From Mesobacillus subterraneus (GTDB taxonomy: Bacteria > Bacillota > Bacilli > Bacillales > Cytobacillaceae), in the NCBI RefSeq assembly GCF_023715485.1, contig NZ_JAMBOF010000005.1:186001-250000 (forward strand): 64,000 bases of DNA, given 5' to 3'. The translations under genes and the position numbers were made by a program. Of this stretch, positions 30,300 through 41,621 are shown one piece after another; position 1 is the first letter of the stretch, and the number at the start of each line of letters is the position of its first letter. Under the pieces are notes generated by a model. The model saw only the letters and a program-made list of their open reading frames with translations. It had not been told where the DNA came from and made no database searches.

Positions 30300-30396
30300 A
30301 ATTTAAAGCAATAGCCGGACTGCCCATATCTGATTCTGAATGGAAAGAGTGAGGACATGCCGGCCAGGCTTTACTTTGTACAGGAACAATCTTTGA

Positions 30397-31275
<879 letters not shown>

Positions 31276-31315
31276 ATGGAATCATTGGCTTTTGCAGCCA
31301 GTTGATATTTTTTAA

Positions 31316-32806
<1,491 letters not shown>

Positions 32807-32825
32807 TAACGGACCAGGAGGGTAA

Positions 32826-33236
<411 letters not shown>

Positions 33237-33246
33237 TGTTTTGACA

Positions 33247-33280
33247 AACACCCTCCGGGACGCCGGAGGGTGTTTTTTAT
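33247..33280 (+). terminator. Rho-independent terminator of the atp operon
   Basis: AACACCCTCCGG (33247-33258) and CCGGAGGGTGTT (33263-33274) form a perfect 12-bp stem followed by TTTT. Confidence 0.95.
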
Positions 33281-33338
33281 TATCAAGAGTGGAAAATCTC
33301 CCGCCTAATAGATTTACATATCTGGGAGCAGCTTCCGT

Positions 33339-33458
33339 TTCGCTATAAAAACTAAAATTTCGCTATTAAAAATGAATTATCGCTATAAAAATCATTTTTT
33401 CGCTATAAAAAATCGAAATTCGCTATAAAAATTTTATTTTCGCTATAAAACATTTTCT
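33339..33458. repeat. Array of six direct repeats with exact 20-nt period, locus 2
   Basis: The core TTCGCTATWAAA recurs at 33339, 33359, 33379, 33399, 33419 and 33439, with variable 8-nt fillers. The variable core base is T in the second copy and A in the others. It has the same core, period and copy number as 19356-19475, and again lies just downstream of a terminator. Confidence 0.9.
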
Positions 33459-33730
33459 TCTAAAAAAACGGATGTGTTTAAGACATTGAATCATGCTGAT
33501 AAATCATGTTTAGTCGCATCTGTTCCTCAAGTTACAACAGTTTTATCAAAAAACGGTTGTTTAGAGATTGATTGCTCCTTCTTTTCTCTAATAATGATCC
33601 CCAAAAAATCTCGCTAATCAAAAAGTCCACAATTTCACCATATCCTTTGCTGCAACAGAACTTAAAAATGTTGACAAACATCACTGACAACTAAATCCAA
33701 ATGGGTTAAATATAGAATGTAACCGATTGT

Positions 33731-33793
33731 CTTGTTTTAGGAGCAGCGCAAAGCCAAAACAAGGAGGCTGCACACTCCAAAACCCGGCGCTGC
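33731..33793 (+). other. Possible H-type pseudoknot in the atp-nuo gap
   Basis: CTTGTTTT (33731-33738) pairs perfectly with AAAACAAG (33756-33763). The loop contains GCAGCGC (33743-33749), which pairs with GCGCTGC (33787-33793) outside the hairpin. The rest of the 800-bp gap (33459-33958) shows small hairpins but no credible reading frame. Confidence 0.35.
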
Positions 33794-33958
33794 AATATCA
33801 ACAAAATGCCTGATAAAAAGAATGTGAATAAATTGACTTCTGAAGAACTATGTATGAGAGGGGACGACTCTCCAGGCAGTCCATCCTTGCCTTTGAAATG
33901 AAATTATTTTTCTATCAAAAAGGCTTGGAAGAAGGTTGCCAGATTGTTCAAAGCCTTG

Positions 33959-33987
33959 TCGACACACTATTGCAACAATGGTATAAT
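33959..33987 (+). promoter_or_regulatory. Sigma-A promoter of the nuo operon
   Basis: TCGACA (33959-33964), 17 nt, and an extended -10 TGGTATAAT (33979-33987). It lies about 58 bp before nuoA and is close to consensus. Confidence 0.8.
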
Positions 33988-34044
33988 TGTTATCGGTTAC
34001 AAGATTAAAAAGTTTGAAAATTTTACAACATTGGAGGGATGGGC

Positions 34045-34422
34045 ATGGAACAGTTTAATCTATATCAAAATAACTATTTGATAGTCTTTGTGTTCCTATG
34101 TCTCGGGGTATTGCTTCCTGTTGTTGCATTGTTCGCAGCTAAGCTTCTGCGGCCAAAGTACAAGCAGGACGAGCGGAAATATACCACCTACGAGAGCGGA
34201 ATAGAACCGTTCAGCGATGCACGCGTTCAGTTTAACGTCCGTTATTATGTGTTTGCCCTTATGTTCGTTATTTTTGATGTAGAAACAGTGTTTTTGTATC
34301 CATGGGCAGTCGCCTATGAGAAACTTGGAATCTTTGCGCTGATCGAAATGTTGATCTTCGTCGTAATGCTTCTTATCGGACTCATCTATGCATGGAAAAA
34401 GAAGGTGCTAAAATGGATTTAA
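34045..34422 (+). CDS. nuoA: NADH-quinone oxidoreductase subunit A
   Basis: A 125-residue membrane subunit of complex I with three helices. The first loop carries the conserved [20 protein letters not shown] segment near the quinone site, followed by [18 protein letters not shown] at 34045 is preferred to 34039 because GGAGGG (34033-34038) abuts the latter. It is first of eleven nuo genes. Its end overlaps nuoB. Confidence 0.94.
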   Translation: MEQFNLYQNNYLIVFVFLCLGVLLPVVALFAAKLLRPKYKQDERKYTTYESGIEPFSDARVQFNVRYYVFALMFVIFDVETVFLYPWAVAYEKLGIFALIEMLIFVVMLLIGLIYAWKKKVLKWI

Positions 34423-34925
34423 GATTGGATGATATTTCACCTGAAGAAATGGCAGAACTCCAAAGAAACGTATTTGTGACAACACTTGAACAGGTAAAAG
34501 GCTGGGCACGCAGCAACTCGATGTGGCCTATGACATTCGGTCTTGCATGCTGCGCGATTGAAATGATGGCATCCAGTTCGGCTCACTATGACCTGGATCG
34601 TTTCGGAACTTTTTACCGTAACTCTCCGCGACAATCCGATGTCATGATCGTGTCCGGTACAGTGACGAAAAAAATGGCACCGACAGTGCGCAGGCTGTAT
34701 GACCAATTAGCAGAACCTAAATGGGTAATCGCGATGGGCTCATGCGCTACAGCAGGCGGTCCATATGTAAAATCATACTCAGTTGTAAAAGGTGTCGACC
34801 AGATCGTACCAGTCGATGTTTACATACCGGGATGTCCGCCAAATCCAGCAGCTTTAATTTACGGGATTAATAAATTAAAAGAGAAAATCCGTTACGAGGC
34901 GAAAACCGGGAAGAAGGTGATCTAA
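34413..34925 (+). CDS. nuoB: NADH-quinone oxidoreductase subunit B
   Basis: A 170-residue peripheral-arm subunit that holds the terminal [4Fe-4S] cluster N2 beside the quinone. All four ligands are visible: C46 and C47 (GLACCAIEM), C111 (MGSCATAGG) and C141 (PGCPPNP). ATG at 34413 overlaps the end of nuoA and has AAGGTG upstream. Confidence 0.95.
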   Translation: MDLRLDDISPEEMAELQRNVFVTTLEQVKGWARSNSMWPMTFGLACCAIEMMASSSAHYDLDRFGTFYRNSPRQSDVMIVSGTVTKKMAPTVRRLYDQLAEPKWVIAMGSCATAGGPYVKSYSVVKGVDQIVPVDVYIPGCPPNPAALIYGINKLKEKIRYEAKTGKKVI

Positions 34926-34928
34926 CCG

Positions 34929-36203
34929 ATGAGCGGGGAAAAGGATTTAGAGCAGATAAAGAGAGAAGCAGCTGAAAAAGCAAAGGAGCTGGCAAAACAG
35001 CGCCTAGCCGCGAAACAAGCGGGAGAAGGAAACGACCCGAAACAGGTTGCCGATCAAATCGCTGAACCTGTAGTGAAAGAAAGCGTGGCAGCAGCAGCAA
35101 CTGATGATGCGGATCTGGCGAAGAAGAAGGCCGCCGCAGCAGCGAAAGCGAAAGCAGCCGCAATGGCGAAAATGAAAGCGAATGCGCAGGCGGGAGAAGC
35201 TCCAGCGGCATCAGAAGCCAAAGCTGAGGTTTCTGCTCCGGTCGAAGGACAAGATGCTGATCTAGCCAAGAAAAAAGCCGCCGCAGCAGCGAAAGCAAAA
35301 GCAGCAGCACTTGCAAAAATGAAAGCAACCGGCCAGATTGAAGCAAACGCCGAGTCAGAAGCACAAGCAGCAACTGACGCAGCAGATGACGATGACCTAG
35401 CCAAGAAGAAAGCCGCAGCAGTAGCAAAGGCGAAGGCAGCAGCGGAAGCGAAATTGAAAGCAAAGGCCGAGGCAGGCGAAGGAGCAGACGCTTCATCAGG
35501 AGACGATGACGATCTTGCGAAGAAGAAAGCAGCAGCTGTAGCGAAAGCGAAGGCAGCAGCGGCCGCTAAAGCAAAAGCCGCAGCATCTGGCGGCGGATCC
35601 GCTGACGATGAAAAAGCGAAAGCGATTGCCGCAGCAAAGGCGAAAGCCGCAGCAGCAGCGAAAGCAAAATCAGCAGCCGGTGCAAAAGCCGGAGCAGAGG
35701 AACCTGTTGAAGAGAAGAAGCCTTCTCCAAACCAGCCTTACTTAGATAAATATGTAAAAACAATCACAGACAATCTTGGTGCTGACATTTTGGAAGATTC
35801 GTATATTAATCCTCTTTCAAAGGATGTGCCTACGCTTGTCGCCAAGAGAGAATCATATTATCGACTGGCTGAATTCCTGAAATACAATGAATTGCTAGGA
35901 TTCGATTATCTATCAGAGCTTCACGGCACTGATTTCCAGACACATATGGAAGTGTATGTTCACTTATACTCATACAAAAACAGGCAGTCTGTCGCACTGA
36001 AGGTCAAGCTTGACCGCAATGACCCAGTTACCCAGTCGGTACAGCCTCTATGGGCAGGAGCGGATTGGCCTGAGTGTGAGGCATACGACTTGCTTGGCAT
36101 CAAATTCGAAGGCCATCCTAACCTCCATCGCATCATGCTTGGTGAAGACTGGGTCGGCCACCCATTAAGAAAAGACTATGAACCGTATGATGTGGAGGTG
36201 TAG
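34929..36203 (+). CDS. nuoC: NADH-quinone oxidoreductase subunit C with long Ala/Lys-repeat N-terminal extension
   Basis: A 424-residue protein, more than twice the usual NuoC size. The NuoC (30-kDa) domain occupies about 270-424 and contains [30 protein letters not shown] and the family motif [21 protein letters not shown]. Residues 1-265 are an Ala/Lys/Asp low-complexity extension with four units starting DLAKKKAAA at about 62, 111, 156 and 195 and a degenerate fifth near 226. Each unit is a positively charged helix followed by an acidic linker. It lies 3 bp after nuoB. The role of the extension is unknown. Confidence 0.92.
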   Translation: MSGEKDLEQIKREAAEKAKELAKQRLAAKQAGEGNDPKQVADQIAEPVVKESVAAAATDDADLAKKKAAAAAKAKAAAMAKMKANAQAGEAPAASEAKAEVSAPVEGQDADLAKKKAAAAAKAKAAALAKMKATGQIEANAESEAQAATDAADDDDLAKKKAAAVAKAKAAAEAKLKAKAEAGEGADASSGDDDDLAKKKAAAVAKAKAAAAAKAKAAASGGGSADDEKAKAIAAAKAKAAAAAKAKSAAGAKAGAEEPVEEKKPSPNQPYLDKYVKTITDNLGADILEDSYINPLSKDVPTLVAKRESYYRLAEFLKYNELLGFDYLSELHGTDFQTHMEVYVHLYSYKNRQSVALKVKLDRNDPVTQSVQPLWAGADWPECEAYDLLGIKFEGHPNLHRIMLGEDWVGHPLRKDYEPYDVEV

Positions 36204-36206
36204 CCC

Positions 36207-37307
36207 GTGATACGCACAGAAGAAATGCTCTTGAACGTGGGCCCGCAGCACCCTAGTACACACGGTGTATTCCGCCTCGTTCTTAAAATTGACGGTGAGA
36301 TCATTGTTGAAGCAAAACCGGTCATCGGTTATTTGCATCGCGGGACTGAAAAACTTGCAGAAGATCTGCAGTATACACAGATCATTCCTTATACAGACCG
36401 GATGGACTATGTATCAGCAATGACGAATAACTACGTAATCGTCCATGCAGTTGAAACAATGATGGGCATCCAGGTGCCAGAACGCGCCGAGTACTTAAGG
36501 GTTCTCGCAATGGAATTGAACAGGGTTGCCAGTCACTTGCTGTGGTGGGGAACCTTCATCCTCGACTTCGGGGCGACGAGCCCATTGCTCTATGCATTCC
36601 GTGACCGTGAAATGATCCTGAACCTCCTGAATGAACTTTCAGGTGCGCGCCTGACATTTAACTACATGCGTGTAGGCGGCGTTAAATGGGATGCTCCGGA
36701 AGGCTGGCTTGAAAAGGTTGCTGAATTCGTTCCTTACCTAAGAGGGCAGCTGAAAGGATACCACCAGCTTGTATCTGGTAACGAAATCTTCCTTAACCGT
36801 ACAAAAGGCATCGGCAAATATACAAAAGAAGATGCCATCAATTACTCATTGAGCGGCGCGAACCTTCGCTCAACCGGCGTGAAATGGGATTTGCGCAAGG
36901 ATGAGCCGTATTCGATCTACGACCGTTTCGACTTCGACGTTGTCACACGCGAAGAAGGTGACGCACTTGCCCGCTACTATTGCAGGCTGGGTGAAATCGA
37001 AGAATCACTAAAAATCATTGAACAGGCTTTGGAACAATTCCCGAAAGAGGGAGAAATCATGGCCAAGGTTCCGAAAATCATCAAGGCTCCAAAAGGGGAA
37101 GCGTTTGTCCGCATCGAAGGATCCAGAGGCGAAATCGGCTGCTACATTTCCAGCGATGGCAAAAAAGAGCCATACCGTCTTAAGTTCAGAAGACCGTCCT
37201 TCTACAATCTGCAAATCCTTCCTAAACTACTAGAAGGTGAAAGTATCTCGAATCTGATTGCAATTTTAGGAGCGGTTGATATCGTTCTTGGGGAGGTAGA
37301 CGGTTAA
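36207..37307 (+). CDS. nuoD: NADH-quinone oxidoreductase subunit D
   Basis: The 366-residue 49-kDa-type subunit, related to [NiFe]-hydrogenase large subunits, lining the quinone-binding cavity. GPQHPSTHG (12-20) provides the conserved histidines. RTEK-like and LYAFRDREMIL segments follow, and the C-terminus ends VDIVLGEVD. GTG start at 36207 after GGAGGTG. It overlaps nuoH by one base. Confidence 0.95.
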   Translation: MIRTEEMLLNVGPQHPSTHGVFRLVLKIDGEIIVEAKPVIGYLHRGTEKLAEDLQYTQIIPYTDRMDYVSAMTNNYVIVHAVETMMGIQVPERAEYLRVLAMELNRVASHLLWWGTFILDFGATSPLLYAFRDREMILNLLNELSGARLTFNYMRVGGVKWDAPEGWLEKVAEFVPYLRGQLKGYHQLVSGNEIFLNRTKGIGKYTKEDAINYSLSGANLRSTGVKWDLRKDEPYSIYDRFDFDVVTREEGDALARYYCRLGEIEESLKIIEQALEQFPKEGEIMAKVPKIIKAPKGEAFVRIEGSRGEIGCYISSDGKKEPYRLKFRRPSFYNLQILPKLLEGESISNLIAILGAVDIVLGEVDG

Positions 37308-38314
37308 TGGTTCAGGATCTTCTCGAATCAAGCGCAGGCCTTTTCAACTTTGGAATCTTCTTCATTTTGGCTGTCATTCTGCTGTTCGTAATCCTAGGTT
37401 TCGTTACGATGGCGATATTGGCAGAGAGAAAAGTGCTTGGGTTTATGCAGGGCCGTTACGGTCCGTCACATGTCGGCGGTAAATGGGGTCTTTTGCAATC
37501 TGTAGCCGACGTAGTAAAGCTTCTTGTAAAAGAAGATTTGATTCCAAAAGCAGCGGATAGACCGCTGTTCATTATCGCACCGGTCATCGCGTTCGCTCCA
37601 TCCTTCATGGTAATGGCGACGATTCCGCTGACCGATAAATTGCAATTTGCGGACTTGAATGTCGGTGTCCTATATTATGTCGCCGTTTCAGGATTGACGA
37701 TTGTCGGAATGTTGATGGCTGGCTGGGCTTCAAACAATAAGTATTCTTTGCTAGGCGGTATGCGAGCCGCTGCACAGATGATTTCTTATGAAATCCCGCT
37801 TGTCATGAGCGTGCTTGGGGTCATCCTGCTTTCAGGCAGCCTCAGCTTGAATGATATCGTTGAAACACAGCGGGAAAGCGGCTGGTTCATCTTATGGCAG
37901 CCTATCGCTTTCATTGTTTTCTTCATTGCGGCTACCGCTGAATTGAACAGGGTGCCATTTGACCTTGCTGAAGCGGAAAATGAGCTTGTTGCCGGTTTCC
38001 ATACCGAGTACTCTGGCTTCCGCTGGGCAATGTTCATGCTTGCTGAATATGTGTATATGTTCGCAATGTCTGCCTTGATCACGGTCATTTTCCTGGGTGG
38101 CTGGCTGCCGCTTCCATTCATGGGCTTCATTCCAGGAGCAGTATGGTTCGCACTTAAATTCAGCGTTGTGGTATACATTCTCATTTGGTTCCGTGCTACG
38201 TTCCCGCGTATCCGGGCTGACCAATTGATGGAGTTTGCCTGGAAAGTGCTGTTGCCGGTAGCATTGGGAAACATCTTCCTGACTGCTTTGATAAAAGAAA
38301 TTTTTCTAAAATAG
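37307..38314 (+). CDS. nuoH: NADH-quinone oxidoreductase subunit H
   Basis: A 335-residue membrane subunit with eight predicted helices, joining the quinone site to the proton pumps. Conserved loops are AERKVLGFMQGRYGP (about 39-53) and the glutamate-rich FDLAEAENELVAGFHTEYSG, the E-channel entrance. Its ATG overlaps the nuoD stop (TAATG). Confidence 0.95.
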   Translation: MVQDLLESSAGLFNFGIFFILAVILLFVILGFVTMAILAERKVLGFMQGRYGPSHVGGKWGLLQSVADVVKLLVKEDLIPKAADRPLFIIAPVIAFAPSFMVMATIPLTDKLQFADLNVGVLYYVAVSGLTIVGMLMAGWASNNKYSLLGGMRAAAQMISYEIPLVMSVLGVILLSGSLSLNDIVETQRESGWFILWQPIAFIVFFIAATAELNRVPFDLAEAENELVAGFHTEYSGFRWAMFMLAEYVYMFAMSALITVIFLGGWLPLPFMGFIPGAVWFALKFSVVVYILIWFRATFPRIRADQLMEFAWKVLLPVALGNIFLTALIKEIFLK

Positions 38315-38356
38315 GAAAGGGAGCATGCCGCTTCCTGCATTAAAGGGGTGAATAAC

Positions 38357-38776
38357 GTGCTAGGATGGACTAAAGGATTAGCTTATACCCTTAAACAATT
38401 GACTCGCGAAAAGCTTACTTATGATTATCCAAATCAACCGATTCCGCTCCCGGACCGATTCCGCGGAATTCAGAAGTTTTATCCCGAAAAATGCATTGTC
38501 TGCAACCAGTGTGCCAATATTTGCCCGACAGAATGCATTAACTTGACTGGTAAGAAGCATCCTGATCCAACGAAAAAAGGGAAGATCATCGATACGTATG
38601 ATATCAACTTCGAACTTTGCATCCTCTGTGACCTATGCACAGAAGTTTGCCCGACTGAAGCGATCATCATGACGAACAACTTTGAGCTTGCTGAATACAG
38701 TCGGGATGATTTATTTAAGAACCTGGAATGGCTTGACGAAAATGATGAGAACATACGGAAGGTGAATAAAGCATGA
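38357..38776 (+). CDS. nuoI: NADH-quinone oxidoreductase subunit I
   Basis: A 139-residue ferredoxin-like subunit carrying clusters N6a and N6b. Two complete CxxCxxCxxxCP motifs are present: cysteines 46, 49, 52, 56 and 88, 91, 94, 98. GTG at 38357 is preferred because AAAGGGGTGA (38343-38350) includes the upstream GTG at 38348. With NuoEFG absent, this subunit may be the electron entry point (inference). It overlaps nuoJ by 4 nt. Confidence 0.95.
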   Translation: MLGWTKGLAYTLKQLTREKLTYDYPNQPIPLPDRFRGIQKFYPEKCIVCNQCANICPTECINLTGKKHPDPTKKGKIIDTYDINFELCILCDLCTEVCPTEAIIMTNNFELAEYSRDDLFKNLEWLDENDENIRKVNKA

Positions 38777-39297
38777 CGTTAACAGGCGAATTTTTTGCGT
38801 TTATGTCACTTGCTTTAGTGGCGGTAATCGGCGGCGTGCTTTTATTGAACCTTACAAAGGTCATCCACATGGTCGTAGCGCTCGTCTTTACATTCGTCAG
38901 TATTGCAGGGATTTATGTTTTGCTGTCCGCTGAATTCGTAGCGGTTGTCCAAGTAATGATTTACTCCGGCGCGATCACAATCATCATGCTTTTTGGAATC
39001 ATGCTTACCCGTCATCACGGTGAAGAAGCGGAGCCTAAAGGCGGAGGGTTGCGCAAGCTGCTGTTGTTCCTTGGAGTCCTGGGCTTTGGGGCTGCTGTCT
39101 ACTTAGGAATCTATGACTTGAATTTCGAAGCAGTGCCAAATACGCTGCATGAAAACAACACAGAACAAATCGGGATTTCGCTTTACTCGCAATATATCAT
39201 CCCGTTTGAACTTACATCCGTGATCCTGCTTGTCGCACTGGTTGGAGCAATTGTGCTGGCGCGCAAGGATGACGAAAAGGAGGGTGACAAGGAATGA
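38773..39297 (+). CDS. nuoJ: NADH-quinone oxidoreductase subunit J
   Basis: A 174-residue membrane subunit with five predicted helices, part of the NuoAJKH core. The pi-bulge helix region reads [21 protein letters not shown]. Start and stop overlap nuoI and nuoK by ATGA, so translation is coupled. Confidence 0.93.
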   Translation: MTLTGEFFAFMSLALVAVIGGVLLLNLTKVIHMVVALVFTFVSIAGIYVLLSAEFVAVVQVMIYSGAITIIMLFGIMLTRHHGEEAEPKGGGLRKLLLFLGVLGFGAAVYLGIYDLNFEAVPNTLHENNTEQIGISLYSQYIIPFELTSVILLVALVGAIVLARKDDEKEGDKE

Positions 39298-39608
39298 GTT
39301 CTGTTCCAGTTTCAGCCTTTCTCGCACTTGCACTTATTCTTTTTTGCATCGGATTGTACGGTGCTTTGACTAAACGGAACACCGTGATTGTGCTGATTTC
39401 GATTGAGTTAATGCTCAATGCCGTCAATATCAATCTAGTAACATTCAGCAAATACGGGGTGAACCCATCCATCACAGGCCAGGTTTTCGCGTTGTTCGCG
39501 ATCGCGGTCGCTGCCGCAGAGGCTGCAGTGGGACTGGCGATTCTGATCGCTCTTTACCGCAACCGCAGAACGGTCAATATTGATGAAATGAATCAGCTGA
39601 AAAATTAA
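39294..39608 (+). CDS. nuoK: NADH-quinone oxidoreductase subunit K
   Basis: A 104-residue, three-helix antiporter-like subunit. The two buried glutamates of the proton path are visible: E38 in [13 protein letters not shown] and E76 in [12 protein letters not shown]. It overlaps nuoJ by 4 nt. Confidence 0.95.
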   Translation: MSSVPVSAFLALALILFCIGLYGALTKRNTVIVLISIELMLNAVNINLVTFSKYGVNPSITGQVFALFAIAVAAAEAAVGLAILIALYRNRRTVNIDEMNQLKN

Positions 39609-39621
39609 TTGATTCATAAGA

Positions 39622-39644
39622 CAGCGGTGCCTTGGCACCCGCTG
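39622..39644 (+). other. Hairpin between nuoK and nuoL
   Basis: CAGCG-GTGC pairs with GCAC-C-CGCTG (one bulged C), loop CTTG. No T tail follows. This is the only sizable gap (150 bp) inside the operon, so the hairpin could adjust expression of the large pump subunits or mark an RNA processing site. Confidence 0.5.
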
Positions 39645-39758
39645 ACAAACGTATAGAAGATTTCTTGTAGCTGGACTGCCCCGTGTAAGACGGGCCTCAA
39701 TCTGACGGGCGTATACATGATAGACAACGCGCGTTCAAAAAAGGGGATTGTGATATTA

Positions 39759-41621
39759 ATGGAGAATGCTTGGCTCATTCCGCTGTTCCCGCTTGTATCC
39801 TTTCTATTGCTTCTTCTGTTCGGTAAAAAGCTTAAAGAAGCGAGTGCTTTCGTTGGAATACTGGCGACGCTTGCCTCATTGGTTTACTCCATCCTTGTGC
39901 TGCTCGAGCGCTTATCGGAGCCGACCTACAAAGCTGAAACCGTATGGCTGACAATAGGGGACTTACAACTGACTGCGGGCTTTGAAGTAAACCAATTAAA
40001 CGCATTGATGCTGGTGATCGTATCTCTTGTCAGTTTCCTTGTACATACCTATTCAAAAGGATATATGCATGGTGATGAGCGGATTCCGGTTTTCTATGCT
40101 TATCTAGGATTATTTACTTTTGCAATGCTTGGTCTCGTAATCTCGCCGAATCTTTTGCAGACCTATATTTTCTGGGAATTGGTCGGTGTAGGTTCATTCC
40201 TGTTGATCGGATTCTATTTTTACAAAGAAAGCGCCAAAGCGGCGGCGAAAAAAGCTTTCATCATGACCCGTATCGGGGATGTCGGGCTGCTGATCGGAAT
40301 GATCTTATTATTCTGGCAAACTGGCAGCTTTGAATATGATGAAATTTTTGCCGCAGTGGAAGAAGGCGCTGTTTCCGGAACAATGATTACATTGACTGCA
40401 ATCTTGATTTTTATCGGGGCAGTTGGTAAATCAGGTCAGTTCCCGCTTCATACATGGCTTCCTGACGCCATGGAAGGCCCGACACCTGTTTCTGCGTTAA
40501 TCCACGCAGCGACGATGGTTGCGGCCGGTGTCTACTTGGTCGCATCGATGTTCCCGCTGTTCAATGCGAGTGAGACAGCTATGTTGACTGTGGCGATCAT
40601 TGGTGCCTTCACAGCGATCTTTGCGGCAACAATCGGCCTTGTGCAGACTGACATCAAGCGCGTTCTCGCGTTCTCGACGGTCAGCCAGCTTGGCTATATG
40701 ATGCTTGCATTAGGCTCTGCCGGTTATGTTGCCGGAGTATTCCACTTGATGACTCACGCTTTCTTCAAAGCGTTATTGTTCCTTGCAGCAGGCAGCGTCA
40801 TCCATGCTGTACATACTCAGGATATTGAAAAAATGGGCGGGCTTTGGAAAAAGCTTACCTTCACTGGACCTTTGTTCCTGATAGGAACACTGGCGATCAG
40901 TGGTGTCCCGTTATTCTCAGGCTTTTTCAGTAAAGATGAAATTTTGATTGCTGCATGGGCACATGGCAATTACGGCCTGTTCTGGCTCGCAGTGATCGCG
41001 GCGTTCTTCACAGCATTCTATATGTTCCGCCTGTTCTTCATGGTGTTCTCTGGTGAGGCACGCAGCGAAATGAAGAATGTCCATGAATCACCGTCAGTGA
41101 TGACATTGCCGATGGTTGTCCTCGCTGTACTGGCTGTTGTAGCTGGTTATGTGAATACACCGTGGTTCGGCTCATTCCTTGGCGACTGGCTTGTAGAGGG
41201 CAATGAAGCGCTTGGACACGGACATATCGCAGGTCCTGGCTGGATCATGATTGTTGCAACAGCTGTTTCCTTGCTTGGCATCCTGCTTGCATGGATGATG
41301 TACAGCAAGAAATCCATTTCACGCGACTGGCTTTCAAGCAGAGCGCCAATTGTATATGGCATTGTCAAGAATAAGTACTATATTGATGAAATTTACAACC
41401 AGACCGTCGTGTTTGGTGCGAAAGCGATCAGCTTGTTCCTTCGCTTCATCGAGATCTTCCTTGTTGAAGGAATCGTCAAGCTGACAACTGCTGCCGTCCA
41501 GGCGCTCGGCAAGACTGGTGCGAAAATTCATAGCGGCCAAGTACAGACATATGGCACAATCGCCTTTGTCGGCCTGGCAGTATTGATGGTCATCTTTGCG
41601 TTAACAGGGGGGTATTTGTAA
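39759..41621 (+). CDS. nuoL: NADH-quinone oxidoreductase subunit L
   Basis: A 620-residue antiporter-like proton-pumping subunit with the long lateral helix at its C-terminus. Key features are the TM5 glutamate in FWELVGVGSFLLIGF, the TM7 lysine in GAVGKSGQFPLHTWLPDAMEGPTPVSALIHAATMV (split loop) and HAFFKALLFLAAGS. ATG at 39759 (MENAWLIPLFP) is chosen; AAGGGG lies 12 nt before it, and an in-frame GTG at 39750 is possible. It overlaps nuoM by one base. Confidence 0.94.
   Translation: MENAWLIPLFPLVSFLLLLLFGKKLKEASAFVGILATLASLVYSILVLLERLSEPTYKAETVWLTIGDLQLTAGFEVNQLNALMLVIVSLVSFLVHTYSKGYMHGDERIPVFYAYLGLFTFAMLGLVISPNLLQTYIFWELVGVGSFLLIGFYFYKESAKAAAKKAFIMTRIGDVGLLIGMILLFWQTGSFEYDEIFAAVEEGAVSGTMITLTAILIFIGAVGKSGQFPLHTWLPDAMEGPTPVSALIHAATMVAAGVYLVASMFPLFNASETAMLTVAIIGAFTAIFAATIGLVQTDIKRVLAFSTVSQLGYMMLALGSAGYVAGVFHLMTHAFFKALLFLAAGSVIHAVHTQDIEKMGGLWKKLTFTGPLFLIGTLAISGVPLFSGFFSKDEILIAAWAHGNYGLFWLAVIAAFFTAFYMFRLFFMVFSGEARSEMKNVHESPSVMTLPMVVLAVLAVVAGYVNTPWFGSFLGDWLVEGNEALGHGHIAGPGWIMIVATAVSLLGILLAWMMYSKKSISRDWLSSRAPIVYGIVKNKYYIDEIYNQTVVFGAKAISLFLRFIEIFLVEGIVKLTTAAVQALGKTGAKIHSGQVQTYGTIAFVGLAVLMVIFALTGGYL

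Noticed and set aside
34867-35496. A 209-codon leucine/arginine-rich minus-strand frame
   Set aside because: It is the mirror of the Ala/Lys-repeat codons of nuoC; its composition follows from the repeat and it lacks start signals.
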